From Holophagaceae bacterium (lineage in GTDB: Bacteria; Acidobacteriota; Holophagae; Holophagales; Holophagaceae), in the NCBI GenBank assembly GCA_016722505.1, contig JADKJH010000002.1, forward strand, positions 140,001 to 204,000: a DNA stretch of 64,000 nt, given 5' to 3'. The translations under genes were made by a program, and so were the position numbers. Below the pieces are notes generated by a model, which did no database searches, was not told where the DNA came from, and was given only the letters and a program-made list of their open reading frames with translations. Shown one piece after another: positions 25,166 through 34,288 of this stretch (its first letter is position 1; each line of letters starts with the position of its first letter).

Positions 25166-26509
25166 TTATTTTGCCGGAGGGACAAGCGCCCCCCATTGGG
25201 CGGCGAGGCTAGGCTGGTTGCAGCGCAGGGCCAACTGTTGGGCTCGCTTAGGCAGCCCGGTCCAAGGGTGTTGTGTGAACGAGGCGGTGACGATGCGGTC
25301 TGCCAAGTGGGTTTCTCCGAGTCGCAGAAGTGCCTCCGCCAATGGCTCAGTGAAGCCACGCCAGTCTGAGCCTGTCTCTACCGGCGCCTGGATCTTTCCA
25401 TCCACCTGTTGAACCCATTTCGAATCCACTCGCAAAGGCTTCCACAGCTCCTGAATCTCCCATTGGGGTAGCAGTAAATCCTTGATGCCCTGCCAGTCAT
25501 TCCTGCCGCGCGCGTCCTTGATGTAAGCATCCCGAACCATGTAGGGCGGCCATTGAGTCGCTGAAATTGTCGGGAGAGGCGTCAATGAATCCAGCAAAGG
25601 GCGGATGGGTCTTCCACCCACCACCTTGGACAACCCGAGCCACACCGACCAAAGCGACCAAGATTCAGGTCTACGAGCCAGAGCCGCTTCCACCTCGGGC
25701 AGGGCCCGCAGACAAACATCTCTAGTCCGGGGGCTGCGCTCGGCCATTTCCCTCGGCACCACGGACCAGGCTTCCATCAAGCTCCAATCTCCACTTCTGA
25801 AAAGGTCCCCGAGCCGATCCGCCACTTCGCCCCAGATCGCCTGGTCCTCCTCGGCTTCCAGATCAGGGGGTGGCTTTTCGACCCCAGTTATCTTAGCCTT
25901 CGCATCCTCTTTCGCCTCCAGTTCAGCCTCCTGTTCGCGGCGGAATTTCTCGTAGTCCCACTTTTCGTCCGCAGGTCGGATAGGATCCCGCTTCTCTCCC
26001 AGTTTCAACTTCATCTTTGTCGCAGCCTTCCAATTGAGCCGGGAAAGAAGCTGCTGTTGTGCCTCCAGGTGATCCGGGTTCGTCCGGAGGAATTCACGCA
26101 AAAGGCTGATGAAGGTTTTGATACCCGCATCCTGGGCTACCTTGGCGATGGCCGAAGCATCAAGGGTCGAGGAACCTGAGGCCACCGGTCTTCCCTTCTC
26201 TGCGAAGAGCACCCAACACGGTCGTGGCGTCAAAGGGTACTTGCCCTGAATCCAGGTTTCGATCTCAGACGCCTTTTGCCCGTAGTAGTAGTAGGACAAG
26301 TCCTGATCGATCCAGACGGGATCCGCGATCAGCGCATCCACCTTGGGTTTCCATTCACCTTTGGGCCCATCCAGGATGACGAGCACGCCCGTCTTGGAAT
26401 CACGCAGAGACATCTCCAAGCGCCCAGCCGCGTCCGAAGTAACCACTGTGGTCTGGGCCGCCAACCCCACGCCAGCGCACAACAGCATCAAGCAAAGTGT
26501 CTTCCGCAC
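25166..26509 (-). CDS. Exported protein of unknown function
   Basis: GTG 26509 with GGAG 7 nt upstream begins a Sec-type signal (VRKTLCLMLLCAGVGLAAQ), leaving a ~428-residue exported protein. The region TPRPCWVLFAEKGRPVASG followed by an alpha-helical stretch suggests a thioredoxin-like or TPR-containing fold, but no CxxC is present. A highly charged segment around residues 165-200 (KFRREQEAELEAKEDAKAKI) may form a coiled coil. I do not recognise the family. It is 4 bp upstream of priA on the same strand and divergent from tsaD. Confidence 0.75.
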   Translation of the reverse strand: MRKTLCLMLLCAGVGLAAQTTVVTSDAAGRLEMSLRDSKTGVLVILDGPKGEWKPKVDALIADPVWIDQDLSYYYYGQKASEIETWIQGKYPLTPRPCWVLFAEKGRPVASGSSTLDASAIAKVAQDAGIKTFISLLREFLRTNPDHLEAQQQLLSRLNWKAATKMKLKLGEKRDPIRPADEKWDYEKFRREQEAELEAKEDAKAKITGVEKPPPDLEAEEDQAIWGEVADRLGDLFRSGDWSLMEAWSVVPREMAERSPRTRDVCLRALPEVEAALARRPESWSLWSVWLGLSKVVGGRPIRPLLDSLTPLPTISATQWPPYMVRDAYIKDARGRNDWQGIKDLLLPQWEIQELWKPLRVDSKWVQQVDGKIQAPVETGSDWRGFTEPLAEALLRLGETHLADRIVTASFTQHPWTGLPKRAQQLALRCNQPSLAAQWGALVPPAK

Positions 26510-26552
26510 ATGGAACTCCAATAGGGGATCAGAGGTTAGGATACCTATACGT

Positions 26553-27590
26553 ATGTTCATCCTTGGCCTTGAAAGTTCCTGCGACGACTGCTCGGCTGCG
26601 GTGGTGGAGGAGACTGCGTCAGGACCTGTGTTGAAGTCGCTGGTGCGGCGCAGCCAGGATGCACTGCACGGGCCCTTCGGCGGCGTGGTGCCGGAATTGG
26701 CGGCGCGGGAACACCTGTTGCAAGTGCGCGGCACCATCGCCGAGGCATTAGAGAAAGCTGAAATTCCGCTCAAGCAGATTGATCGCATTGCGGTAACTCA
26801 AGGCCCGGGGCTGGTGGGTTCCTTGCTCACGACCTTTTCCGCGAGCAAAGCCATGGCTTGGCGCATGAATACACCTTGGGTGGGCGTCCACCATCTGCTG
26901 GGCCACCTCAACGCGGCACGCTTCGCGGCACCGGACCTGCCCTTTCCGGCCCTGGTGTTGCTGGTCAGCGGCGGGCATACGCACCTTTATCGCGCGGTGG
27001 ACTGGACCCATCTGGAACTGCTTCAGAAAACCCGGGACGACGCCGCTGGGGAGGCCTTCGACAAAGGCGCGCGGATGCTGAACCTGGGCTATCCAGGCGG
27101 GCCCTTGGTGGACGCCTGTTCTCAAAAAGCGATGAAAGCCGCAGCACCTTTCACCCCGCCAAAATTCCGGGATGGAAAGGCCGCCTGGAGTTTCTCAGGG
27201 CTGAAGACCGCCATGAAATTGCGCATCGCGGCTGAACCAGGGTTGGATCGCGCAGGCGCCGAAGACCCTCGTGTCCAAGGCCTTTGCCGTAGTTTGCAAG
27301 ATGCCGTTTCGCAATGGCTTCTGAAACCGATTCCAGAGTGGGCCGACACCATCGGGGCCAAAAGCTTAGTTGTGTCGGGTGGTGTCGCCTGCAACTCGAA
27401 GCTGCGCACCGAGGCATCAGCGCTGGCACAGAAACTGGGCCTTCGCTTGGCCATCCCTGAACCAAAATTCTGCACCGACAACGGCGCCATGATCGCCGCT
27501 GCTGGCGCCATGTTGCCGGTGGTGGAACCGCCGTGGGCGGAAAACGCCGATTCGGGTTTGGCACTGAATCCCATCGGATGCCCGGAATAA
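26553..27590 (+). CDS. tsaD: tRNA N6-adenosine threonylcarbamoyltransferase TsaD
   Basis: TsaD transfers the threonylcarbamoyl group to A37 of ANN-decoding tRNAs, with TsaB and TsaE. The 345-aa product begins MFILGLESSCDDCSAAVVE and shows QGPGLVGSLL, the metal-binding histidines in GVHHLLGHLNAA, LVLLVSGGHTHLY, LDACSQKA-type and FSGLKTA segments, and VVSGGVACNSKLR plus FCTDNGAMIAAAG at the C-terminus. The frame is open 210 bp upstream into the divergent gene, but ATG 26553 gives the canonical N-terminus. No strong ribosome site precedes it (AGGA is 10-11 nt away). Confidence 0.96.
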   Translation: MFILGLESSCDDCSAAVVEETASGPVLKSLVRRSQDALHGPFGGVVPELAAREHLLQVRGTIAEALEKAEIPLKQIDRIAVTQGPGLVGSLLTTFSASKAMAWRMNTPWVGVHHLLGHLNAARFAAPDLPFPALVLLVSGGHTHLYRAVDWTHLELLQKTRDDAAGEAFDKGARMLNLGYPGGPLVDACSQKAMKAAAPFTPPKFRDGKAAWSFSGLKTAMKLRIAAEPGLDRAGAEDPRVQGLCRSLQDAVSQWLLKPIPEWADTIGAKSLVVSGGVACNSKLRTEASALAQKLGLRLAIPEPKFCTDNGAMIAAAGAMLPVVEPPWAENADSGLALNPIGCPE

Positions 27591-27640
27591 ACTGAACCCA
27601 CGAAGGGCGCAACTACACGGGTGCAACTGCGTGTGAGTAC

Positions 27641-29498
27641 TTAACCCTTCTTCTTCACTGTTTTCTTCGCCTTCACCGGAGCTTTTTTCGGTGCGGGCTT
27701 TTCGTTGGTTTCTTCGGTTGAGGATTCTTCGGTCTTGGTTTCGGCCTTGGCAGCTTTTGCTTCCTGGCTCATTTTCATGGCCGATTCCAGAATGCTGCCC
27801 ACCAATTCCACAGTCTCGCCTGGAGCCACGGCGCGAAGCGTCATCCCTGATGAAGCAAGGCTGAATCCCAGCCCCAAGGGTGGTGCTGTCTTGGCGCTTG
27901 CGGAGAGTTCGAAGGGAATGGGCAACATGCGGGTGACGGCGCCGATGATATCTTGCAAGCTTAGGAAAATCTGCATCTGCTGATCGCTGCCCAACATGTC
28001 CTGGGTCAGGGCGAACGCCGGCAGCCGGCCCAGGCTTTTTTCCGGATGCTCCAAGGCTTGAAGCGATGAAGTGAAGGCGGTGGCGGTATCCCCAAAACCC
28101 ACCAGCACGGTGTGCGCATCATAAGCCCAGAGCAGCGTGGCAACAGGCTCCTTGCCGAAAATGGCCGATGGATCCACCATGGGTCTTTTCGGTTCTTCAC
28201 CTTCTTTTGGGGCTGCGGGCTTCGGCGATGGCACGACGAGTTTGATTAGCGTCCGGCCCAAATGCTCACCGCGCTCGGAAGTCATGGGCTCCCCGCTTTC
28301 GGGCTTGAGCTTGGCATAAGCTTCCAAGGCCTTGAGGCTGGCTTCGGCATCGTCCACCTGCATGGACATCACCGCGCCTTGAAGCGGCTTGGCGCTTGGT
28401 TCACCAAGGGCTCCATACAAAACCGAAGGACTTGAGCCCCTGCAAGAGCTGGCTCATGGCGGCAAGACGTTCCTTGCGTTCGGGCGAGGCTGTTGCGCCA
28501 CGGGATGCGAGGGTCGAATTCAGCAATGCAACATAGCCCGCAGGCATCGCAGCAGTCATGGCCATGACATAAGCCGATGCCGGAAGGCCTTTGGTGGCGG
28601 TTCCCACCACGTCCGCGAGTGAACCCTGCAAGCCCGCTACGGATTGGGCGGCTTGGCCAGTGGCCGTGAACCCCAGGCGCGCTTCAAAGGAAATGCCGCC
28701 CCCGTCTTCGGTCTTGGCGCCGATGGCGATGTGGCTGACTTCGCTCCCTGGATTCTTGCGAACCAGTTCCATCAGCGCTTCCACTGGCGCCACAAATTCA
28801 TCCTTCTTCTCTGCCTTTGCACCCGCTGGATCGGTCTTGGGACCTGCCAGCACCGTTGCAGGAAAGAGCATGACAACGTCCTGATCCAGCAACCAAGCAC
28901 GCTGGGATTGCGGAGGCATCGGAAACATGTCCCGTTCCGCAAGGGCGGTTTTCAACACTGCGAGATTGGCTTTGGGGGCGAGAATAGCGTATCCGCCGCG
29001 GAAGGCCGCCAGCACAGGCTTGCCTTTGACCTGCCCCTCGAAGAATCCGCCGCTGATGGGTTTGGCTTTGAACCGGGTAGTGAAATCCTTGATGGACGGC
29101 ACGCGCATGATGCGTAATTGCACGGTCTTGCTCGCGGCCTCATTTTTCTCGCCTTGCAGTGGATAGCTGAATTCCACCAGGCTGGTTTCCAGATCCATCA
29201 GGGGCTCGCCACCAAAATCGTCCACCAGGGTCTGCCGCATCAACGCAGCGCCTTTCAATTTCATGCGATTAGCCAAGCGGTCCATGGCTTCCAGCGTGCG
29301 GGATGGATGATTCACCAGAATGACTGCGCTGGCGCCACTCGGAACCCACGCCATGGCGCTCAGGGCGTCAACCTTGGCGGCCTCCTGAAGGGGCATGACA
29401 GCTCCGGATCCTGGAACAGGAGGTGCGTCCTGAGCCACCAGGGCCAGGCCTTGAGCACTGAGTAGAGACGCGGAGAGGAGGAAGGTGCGGAGATTCAC
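27641..29498 (-). CDS. Exported protein of unknown function, apparent frameshift
   Basis: GTG 29498 (GAGG 6 nt upstream) starts a signal peptide (VNLRTFLLSASLLSAQGLAL). The mature part resembles surface proteins with repeated alpha/beta segments (AMAWVPSGASAVILVNHP, AYVMAMTAAMPAGYVALL). The frame stops at 28401 just after GLKSFGFV, while the other frame continues without a break as YGALGEPSAKPLQG and runs to 27641. The A4 run at 28419-28422 is the likely indel site. Together the product is about 618 aa, ending in a Lys/Ala/Pro tail (APKKAPVKAKKTVKKKG) reminiscent of nucleic-acid- or polyanion-binding tails. Family not recognised. It converges with tsaD and diverges from gatC. Confidence 0.68.
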
Positions 29499-29588
29499 GG
29501 CGGGCCTCGGATTTGAATGTTCCATCGTATCGCAGAGGCGGCTGGAAGGCGGTCTCCATTCGGTGTCTACTGGGAAGGAGGAGAGCCC

Positions 29589-29879
29589 ATGGAAGTCACC
29601 CGCGAAGACGTGCTGCGCTGCGCCAAGCTTACAAGCCTGCGCTTGAGCGAAGCTGAAATCGAACCCATGCGATTGGCCATGACCCAGATGTTGAGCCACG
29701 CGGAAAGTCTGAATGCTTTGGCTTTGGATGAGGTGGAACCCACGACCCATGGGCCGAACCTGTTCCTATCCCGCCGCGAAGATAAAATTGTGGATTGTTT
29801 CACCCAAGCCCAGGCCCTGGCCAATGCCCCGGAACACCACAAGGGCCATTTTGTCGTGCCGAAAGTCATGCAGGGCTGA
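29589..29879 (+). CDS. gatC: Aspartyl/glutamyl-tRNA amidotransferase subunit C
   Basis: GatC is the small linker subunit that stabilises GatAB, which converts Glu-tRNA(Gln) or Asp-tRNA(Asn) to the amide forms. The 96-aa product starts at ATG 29589 after GGAAGGAGGAG. It has the family pattern: VTREDVLRCAKLTSLRLSE, a central helix ending MLSHAESLNALALDEVEPT, and the C-terminal HFVVPKVMQG. gatA and gatB are not in this window, so it stands apart from its partners here. Confidence 0.92.
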   Translation: MEVTREDVLRCAKLTSLRLSEAEIEPMRLAMTQMLSHAESLNALALDEVEPTTHGPNLFLSRREDKIVDCFTQAQALANAPEHHKGHFVVPKVMQG

Positions 29880-29904
29880 ATACCTCGCTTACATGCAATC
29901 AACA

Positions 29905-29928
29905 AAAGGGGCCACAAAGGCCCCCTTA
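29905..29928. terminator. Possible bidirectional terminator between gatC and a convergent gene
   Basis: AAGGGGCC (29906-29913) and GGCCCCCTT (29919-29927) pair with one bulged base around an ACAAA loop, flanked by A-rich sequence on the left. The right arm includes the stop codon of the minus-strand gene. It lacks a long T run on either strand, so termination is plausible rather than certain. Confidence 0.5.
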
Positions 29929-30588
29929 AACATTTACACCAAACGGCTCACCAGTCTCCACCGCCCCGCTATCGCCCCCGCCGGAATCGCCGCCACCGGA
30001 GTCACCCCAACCACCGCCGGAATCAGAGGAACTGGAATCTGAAGAACCGGAATCGCCCCAGCCACTGCCGCCGGATTCACCCCAATCAGAATTGGAACTG
30101 GTGCTTCCTGGGTCGCTGGAACCAAATCCGCCACCTCCAGAATGATCATGGTGATCACCACCCAACATGCTGCCGATCATCATGCCCGTCAGCAGACCGC
30201 CAATCCCGCCACCACCGCCGCCCTGATAGCCGGGGCCGCCCATCATGTTTTGAGCGCCGGGAGCCTGGCCGATGCCGAGCCGCGCCTTGGCTGAAGCGGG
30301 AAGTTCTTCATCTTTCAATTCCTGCACTCCAGCCAGGGATGCACAGTAACCACAGGTCCACTGCACTTTGCGCATGCCGTCCCAGGTGGCTTTCATTTTG
30401 TCGCCCTTGGCGCCACAGTTGGGGCACTTGTCGTAGGGGTTCACAAAGTTGGGCATAGCCGCTCCGCTCCCGCCACCCTGCTGATTTCCCGGCGCTGGCA
30501 TTGGCCCCGTGGACGGCGAGCTGCTGCGGTTCTTCATGATGATGAAGATGACGATTCCCACGATGAGGAGAAAGATAATGCAACCCAT
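29926..30588 (-). CDS. Membrane-anchored zinc-ribbon protein with a Gly/Ser-rich tail
   Basis: ATG 30588 (GGAGG 7-8 nt upstream) gives 220 aa. Residues 2-18 (GCIIFLLIVGIVIFIIM) are one transmembrane helix. CPNCGAKGDKMKATWDGM...CGYCASL is a four-cysteine zinc ribbon (~residues 52-85). The remainder is extremely Gly/Ser/Asp-rich with repeated GWGDSGG motifs and a HHDH patch. It resembles low-complexity zinc-ribbon membrane proteins, function unknown. The longer frame to 30702 has no ribosome site. It stands alone between convergent gatC and divergent anmK. Confidence 0.72.
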   Translation of the reverse strand: MGCIIFLLIVGIVIFIIMKNRSSSPSTGPMPAPGNQQGGGSGAAMPNFVNPYDKCPNCGAKGDKMKATWDGMRKVQWTCGYCASLAGVQELKDEELPASAKARLGIGQAPGAQNMMGGPGYQGGGGGGIGGLLTGMMIGSMLGGDHHDHSGGGGFGSSDPGSTSSNSDWGESGGSGWGDSGSSDSSSSDSGGGWGDSGGGDSGGGDSGAVETGEPFGVNV

Positions 30589-30861
30589 GGATGACCCTCC
30601 GCCCGCTTCGTCGCGGCGTTTCAATAACAAAGCGCTGTAGGACATTGCGTCCAGCATCGAAAACGAAAGGACCATGGCGGCTCCAAAGGAAAGGAAAAGC
30701 ATAGCCAGGATGATAGCCCATGAGCTATGAGCTATGAGCTTGCCCGCTCAGATGATGAGCTTTCGGTCCTTATTGAATGGTGTGCCAAATGCGCCCCTAC
30801 ATTGGCTGATGGCTCATAGCTAATAGCCCAAAGCCCTAAAAAATCCTGCCATCATCCATCC

Positions 30862-32010
30862 ATGCAACTCAACGCTTCCACCTCGCGTATTCCTGGCCTT
30901 CCAAAACAGGGCCACTGGTACGTGCTGGGGCTCATGTCTGGGACATCAGCGGATGGCGTTGATGCGGCGTTGGTTGAAGTGGATCCGGCTGGATTCCTAG
31001 GCGGACTTCCCTTTCGCGCCCTGCGGGCTCATCGCCATGAACCCTATCCGCCGGAATTGCGGGAAGGGGTGATGGAGGCCGCCGCCGACCGTCTCAAGCC
31101 GTCCGAAATCACAGTGTTGCAAAGATACTTAGGGGACCACCATGCCCGCGCCGCCCAGCTGCTCGTTAAGGAATCAGGCCTAGCCCCCCACCTGGCATCT
31201 TTGCATGGCCAGACCGTCCAGCATCATCCACAGGACGGCGCCACGCTTCAATTGGCTGACCCCTACGTGCTCTGCGTGGCCCTGGGCTGCCCGGTGGTCT
31301 TCGACTTGCGCCGTATGGACATGGCGCTGGGGGGCCAAGGCGCGCCGATGGTGACGCTCACGGAACTATGGCTGCGAGGCAAGGCTGAACCATGGGCAGC
31401 CTTGAACCTGGGCGGCATCGCCAACATCACCGTTTGGGATGGCGCCTATTTGCGCGCCTGGGACGTGGGCCCCGGCATGTCGCTGCTGGACCTCGCGGCA
31501 GAAAAGTGGCTCGACATACCCTTTGATCCACTGGGCGCTTACGCATCCGGGGATGTAAATGAGGCCCTGCTGTCCCGTTGGATGGCGCATCCTTTCTTTT
31601 CCGCCGCCCCACCCAAATCCACGGGCCGGGAAATCTTCGGTTCTACCTGGCTCCAGACAGAATCAGCCCAGCTGGAATCGCTGCCCATGCCCAATCGCCT
31701 CGCGACGCTCGCGGCCTTCACAGCCCAATCGGTGGCTTCGGAATTACGCCGCCTGGAACCGTTGCCGAAAAGCCTCAGCGGCCTCGTCAGCGGTGGGGGC
31801 GCCCAGCATGCAAGGGTCAGGCTCGAGCTGGCCACACGGTTGCCCGAGGTCTCCTTCGCAGACGATCATCAATTCCCCAGCGGCGCCCGCGAAGCTGTGT
31901 CCTGGGCCTTGCTTGGCGCGGCCAGTGCGTGTGGCGTGGCAGGCAACGTGCCCGAAGTCACCGGCGCTTCACGAGCCGCGGTCCTTGGAGCCTGGGTACT
32001 CCCGTCATGA
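30862..32010 (+). CDS. anmK: Anhydro-N-acetylmuramic acid kinase
   Basis: AnmK hydrolyses and phosphorylates 1,6-anhydro-MurNAc to MurNAc-6-phosphate in peptidoglycan recycling. The 382-aa sequence has the ATP-binding GLMSGTSADGVDAALVEV, SLHGQTVQHHP (with the catalytic-type acidic neighbourhood), FDLRRMDMALGGQGAPMV, NLGGIANIT and the C-terminal VSGGGAQHARV. All are family hallmarks and the length is normal. Its stop overlaps the next gene's ATG, coupling it to a membrane transglutaminase. Confidence 0.95.
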   Translation: MQLNASTSRIPGLPKQGHWYVLGLMSGTSADGVDAALVEVDPAGFLGGLPFRALRAHRHEPYPPELREGVMEAAADRLKPSEITVLQRYLGDHHARAAQLLVKESGLAPHLASLHGQTVQHHPQDGATLQLADPYVLCVALGCPVVFDLRRMDMALGGQGAPMVTLTELWLRGKAEPWAALNLGGIANITVWDGAYLRAWDVGPGMSLLDLAAEKWLDIPFDPLGAYASGDVNEALLSRWMAHPFFSAAPPKSTGREIFGSTWLQTESAQLESLPMPNRLATLAAFTAQSVASELRRLEPLPKSLSGLVSGGGAQHARVRLELATRLPEVSFADDHQFPSGAREAVSWALLGAASACGVAGNVPEVTGASRAAVLGAWVLPS

Positions 32011-34070
32011 AATATTCCCGCTGGACCGATCATCTCCCCGCCTGGCTTGCATATGGAGCGGTGGCTACAACGGGAATCTACGAGCCCTGGGAAGTGGGCT
32101 GGATGGCGGTTCCGCTCGCAGCCGCGGCAAGTGTGGAAGCCGCCAGGCTAGATCTGGGCCGTTGGCGGCGATGGCTGCAAACCCTGGTGGTCCTGGTGCT
32201 GGTGCTGGAAGTTCCGATCCTGAGGCGCCAGTCCGGTGGAGTCCTGGCGGTCGTGGTGCATCTGCTCTTCATGCTCATGGGCCTTCGGCTTGCGCTCCCC
32301 AGAGAGTTGCCCCAACGGCGGCAGTTGCTTCTGATGGGATTTCTGCTCTTCCTCACCACCGCCATCAGCACTTCCGATCTGGAGTTCATGGGATGGGCGG
32401 TCGCTTGGGCCCTGGGGACCTCCATCGTCCTGTTGCAGCAGGCATGGGAGCCCTCAGCCATGCTCCGCCGAGGCCCCACGCCAAGTCCACCCTATGCCCG
32501 CGCGCTTCGCTGGACACTGGCCTGCCTGTTCATGGGGGCCGCCTTTTTTATCTTCTTGCCGCGCATCACACTTGGTCTCCGCCCCCTCCCCTGGACTGTT
32601 TCTGCCTTTTCCGGGAGTGCCGCGGGCTTGAGCGACAGCGTGGATTTAGGACGCACCGGACGCATCTCTGGCAATTCCGAGATCGTCATGCGCATCCAGC
32701 CACCCCAAGGCATGCCGCAATCACAGATTCCAGCCCTGGCCGACCGGATCGAGTTGCTGCGGGGCGTGGTGCTGGAACAGTTGGACGGCGCTCAATGGAA
32801 AACGCTTGTGAACACGCCACGGGCGCTCTGGTCAGTGGTGCCGGCCGGAATCTGGCCCAACCAGGAACCACCCCTTGAAATGACCCTGGAGCCCAGCGCC
32901 ACGCCCATTCTGGCCCTACCCTACAGCCAGAGTCCCATGCTCCAGAGTCCCCGTAGCATTCCGCTCACAGGTGGCCCGGGGAGCGCAATCCGGTGGGCCT
33001 ATCAACCCCCGGGCCGGCAATACCTGAATCTGTTCGGGCTCGACCGCCAGGGTGGAATTGCAGCACGCGCTTCTGGCGCACCATTAAGAGTGCGGGAGCC
33101 CCTGCCCTACGGACCGCGCCGATCCATCCTGCTCTACACCGGAACCCAGGGACCTGTGGTTCGCCGCTTCGCAGACCAGACCGCTCCCGGAACCTTGCCC
33201 CCAAGAGAATTGGCGGAGCGGCTTACGGCAAGGTTACGAGGATTCACCTATACCCTGGACAACCCTTCGGGGTCCGCAGCGGATCCCATTGCGGATTTTC
33301 TGGAGCGTTCCCAGGCTGGCCACTGCGAATATTTTGCCTCGAGCCTAGCGCTTATGTTGCGAAGCCGCGGGGTCTATGCGCGGGTCGTGAATGGCTACCG
33401 GCTAGGCCCTTGGATTTCTGAAGGAGGCTATTTTCTGGTGACCCAGAACGAGGCCCATTCCTGGGTGGAATACTACGACCCTGATGCGGCGTACTGGTTC
33501 GTGGCGGATCCAACGCCTCCGGCACCACCCAACGCCGCCTTGACTCAAGGATTCATGGGAGCGGTTCAGCGCTGGATGGATGCGGTGCGGTTCCGGTGGG
33601 ATCGGCATGTGGTGAGGTTTTCCGGCGAGGATCAATCCACCGGTTTCGACTGGGCAGCCTCCAAAATCTCAGCTATCGGAGCCGACAAATCCTGGCAGTT
33701 AGGTGCGTTGAAAGGAACAGGCCCGGCCCTGCCGATTTCAATCGGCGTGCTGTGCCTGGCCACTGCCATCGCAGCGGTATTTTGGCGCACCCGCGCCTTC
33801 TGGATGGACCAGTTGTCGGTCGGCGGCAAGGGGCCTCGCAACCTCAGGCAACTTCGCCCTTTGCTGCGCCGTACCCGCAAAAGCCTACCGCCGAAAAATG
33901 GCGAGACGTTGCGTGCCTGGCTACTGCGCTTGGCCACGGAAAAACCTGACCGGGAAGCAGCTCTGCGCATCCTGGCAGCCACGGCGGAATCCGTGGCTTA
34001 TGGGGGCAGATCAGAAGAACGGGCCCTGAAAACACTGGTAAAGGCCGAACTGAGTCATTGGAAGCGATGA
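32007..34070 (+). CDS. Membrane transglutaminase-like protein (TgpA/DUF3488 type)
   Basis: The 687-aa protein begins at ATG 32007, overlapping anmK by ATGA. It has about five N-terminal membrane helices (residues ~10-190), then a long extracytoplasmic part and a further helix near residue 575 (ALPISIGVLCLATAIAAVF). The transglutaminase triad is visible: Cys in AGHCEYFASSLALMLRSRG, His in NEAHSWVEYY, Asp in WFVADPTP. This layout (helices, TGase domain, helix, DUF4129-like tail) matches TgpA-type proteins, whose substrates are poorly known. These usually neighbour MoxR and DUF58 genes, absent here; the coupling to a cell-wall recycling kinase is the odd context. Confidence 0.88.
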   Translation: MKYSRWTDHLPAWLAYGAVATTGIYEPWEVGWMAVPLAAAASVEAARLDLGRWRRWLQTLVVLVLVLEVPILRRQSGGVLAVVVHLLFMLMGLRLALPRELPQRRQLLLMGFLLFLTTAISTSDLEFMGWAVAWALGTSIVLLQQAWEPSAMLRRGPTPSPPYARALRWTLACLFMGAAFFIFLPRITLGLRPLPWTVSAFSGSAAGLSDSVDLGRTGRISGNSEIVMRIQPPQGMPQSQIPALADRIELLRGVVLEQLDGAQWKTLVNTPRALWSVVPAGIWPNQEPPLEMTLEPSATPILALPYSQSPMLQSPRSIPLTGGPGSAIRWAYQPPGRQYLNLFGLDRQGGIAARASGAPLRVREPLPYGPRRSILLYTGTQGPVVRRFADQTAPGTLPPRELAERLTARLRGFTYTLDNPSGSAADPIADFLERSQAGHCEYFASSLALMLRSRGVYARVVNGYRLGPWISEGGYFLVTQNEAHSWVEYYDPDAAYWFVADPTPPAPPNAALTQGFMGAVQRWMDAVRFRWDRHVVRFSGEDQSTGFDWAASKISAIGADKSWQLGALKGTGPALPISIGVLCLATAIAAVFWRTRAFWMDQLSVGGKGPRNLRQLRPLLRRTRKSLPPKNGETLRAWLLRLATEKPDREAALRILAATAESVAYGGRSEERALKTLVKAELSHWKR

Positions 34071-34288
34071 TGCCGAAGATGCCGATGCCGCCATGGTAGC
34101 CCGCAGGGAGAGCTAGACTGCGGTTGGCCGACGCGATGGTTGGCGTAGCGTCGTTCACGGAAATCCTTACCAAACAATGTTCTTTTTAGACTGGAAGAAC
34201 CAAGGTCTTCCGTCCACTCCTTCGAACCCGCTTTCGTCTGTAGCCTCATCGCTTTTTTGGTGATGTTTTCAGCCTGGCCACCCACACC
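34071..34288. other. Intergenic region between convergent genes
   Basis: A 218-bp gap between the transglutaminase and the helicase. A small stem (GGAAGA...TCTTCC, near 34184-34202) is the only structure seen; it has no T run and I do not call it a terminator. No convincing gene. Confidence 0.5.

Noticed and set aside
30703..30861. TGAGCTA direct and inverted words before anmK
   Set aside because: A loose inverted repeat is present, but arms are interrupted and no second copy of the element was found in the window.
31559..32878. Open frame of 439 codons across the anmK/transglutaminase junction
   Set aside because: It lies in another frame of two well-supported overlapping genes, has Pro/Arg/Ser-biased composition and no family motif.
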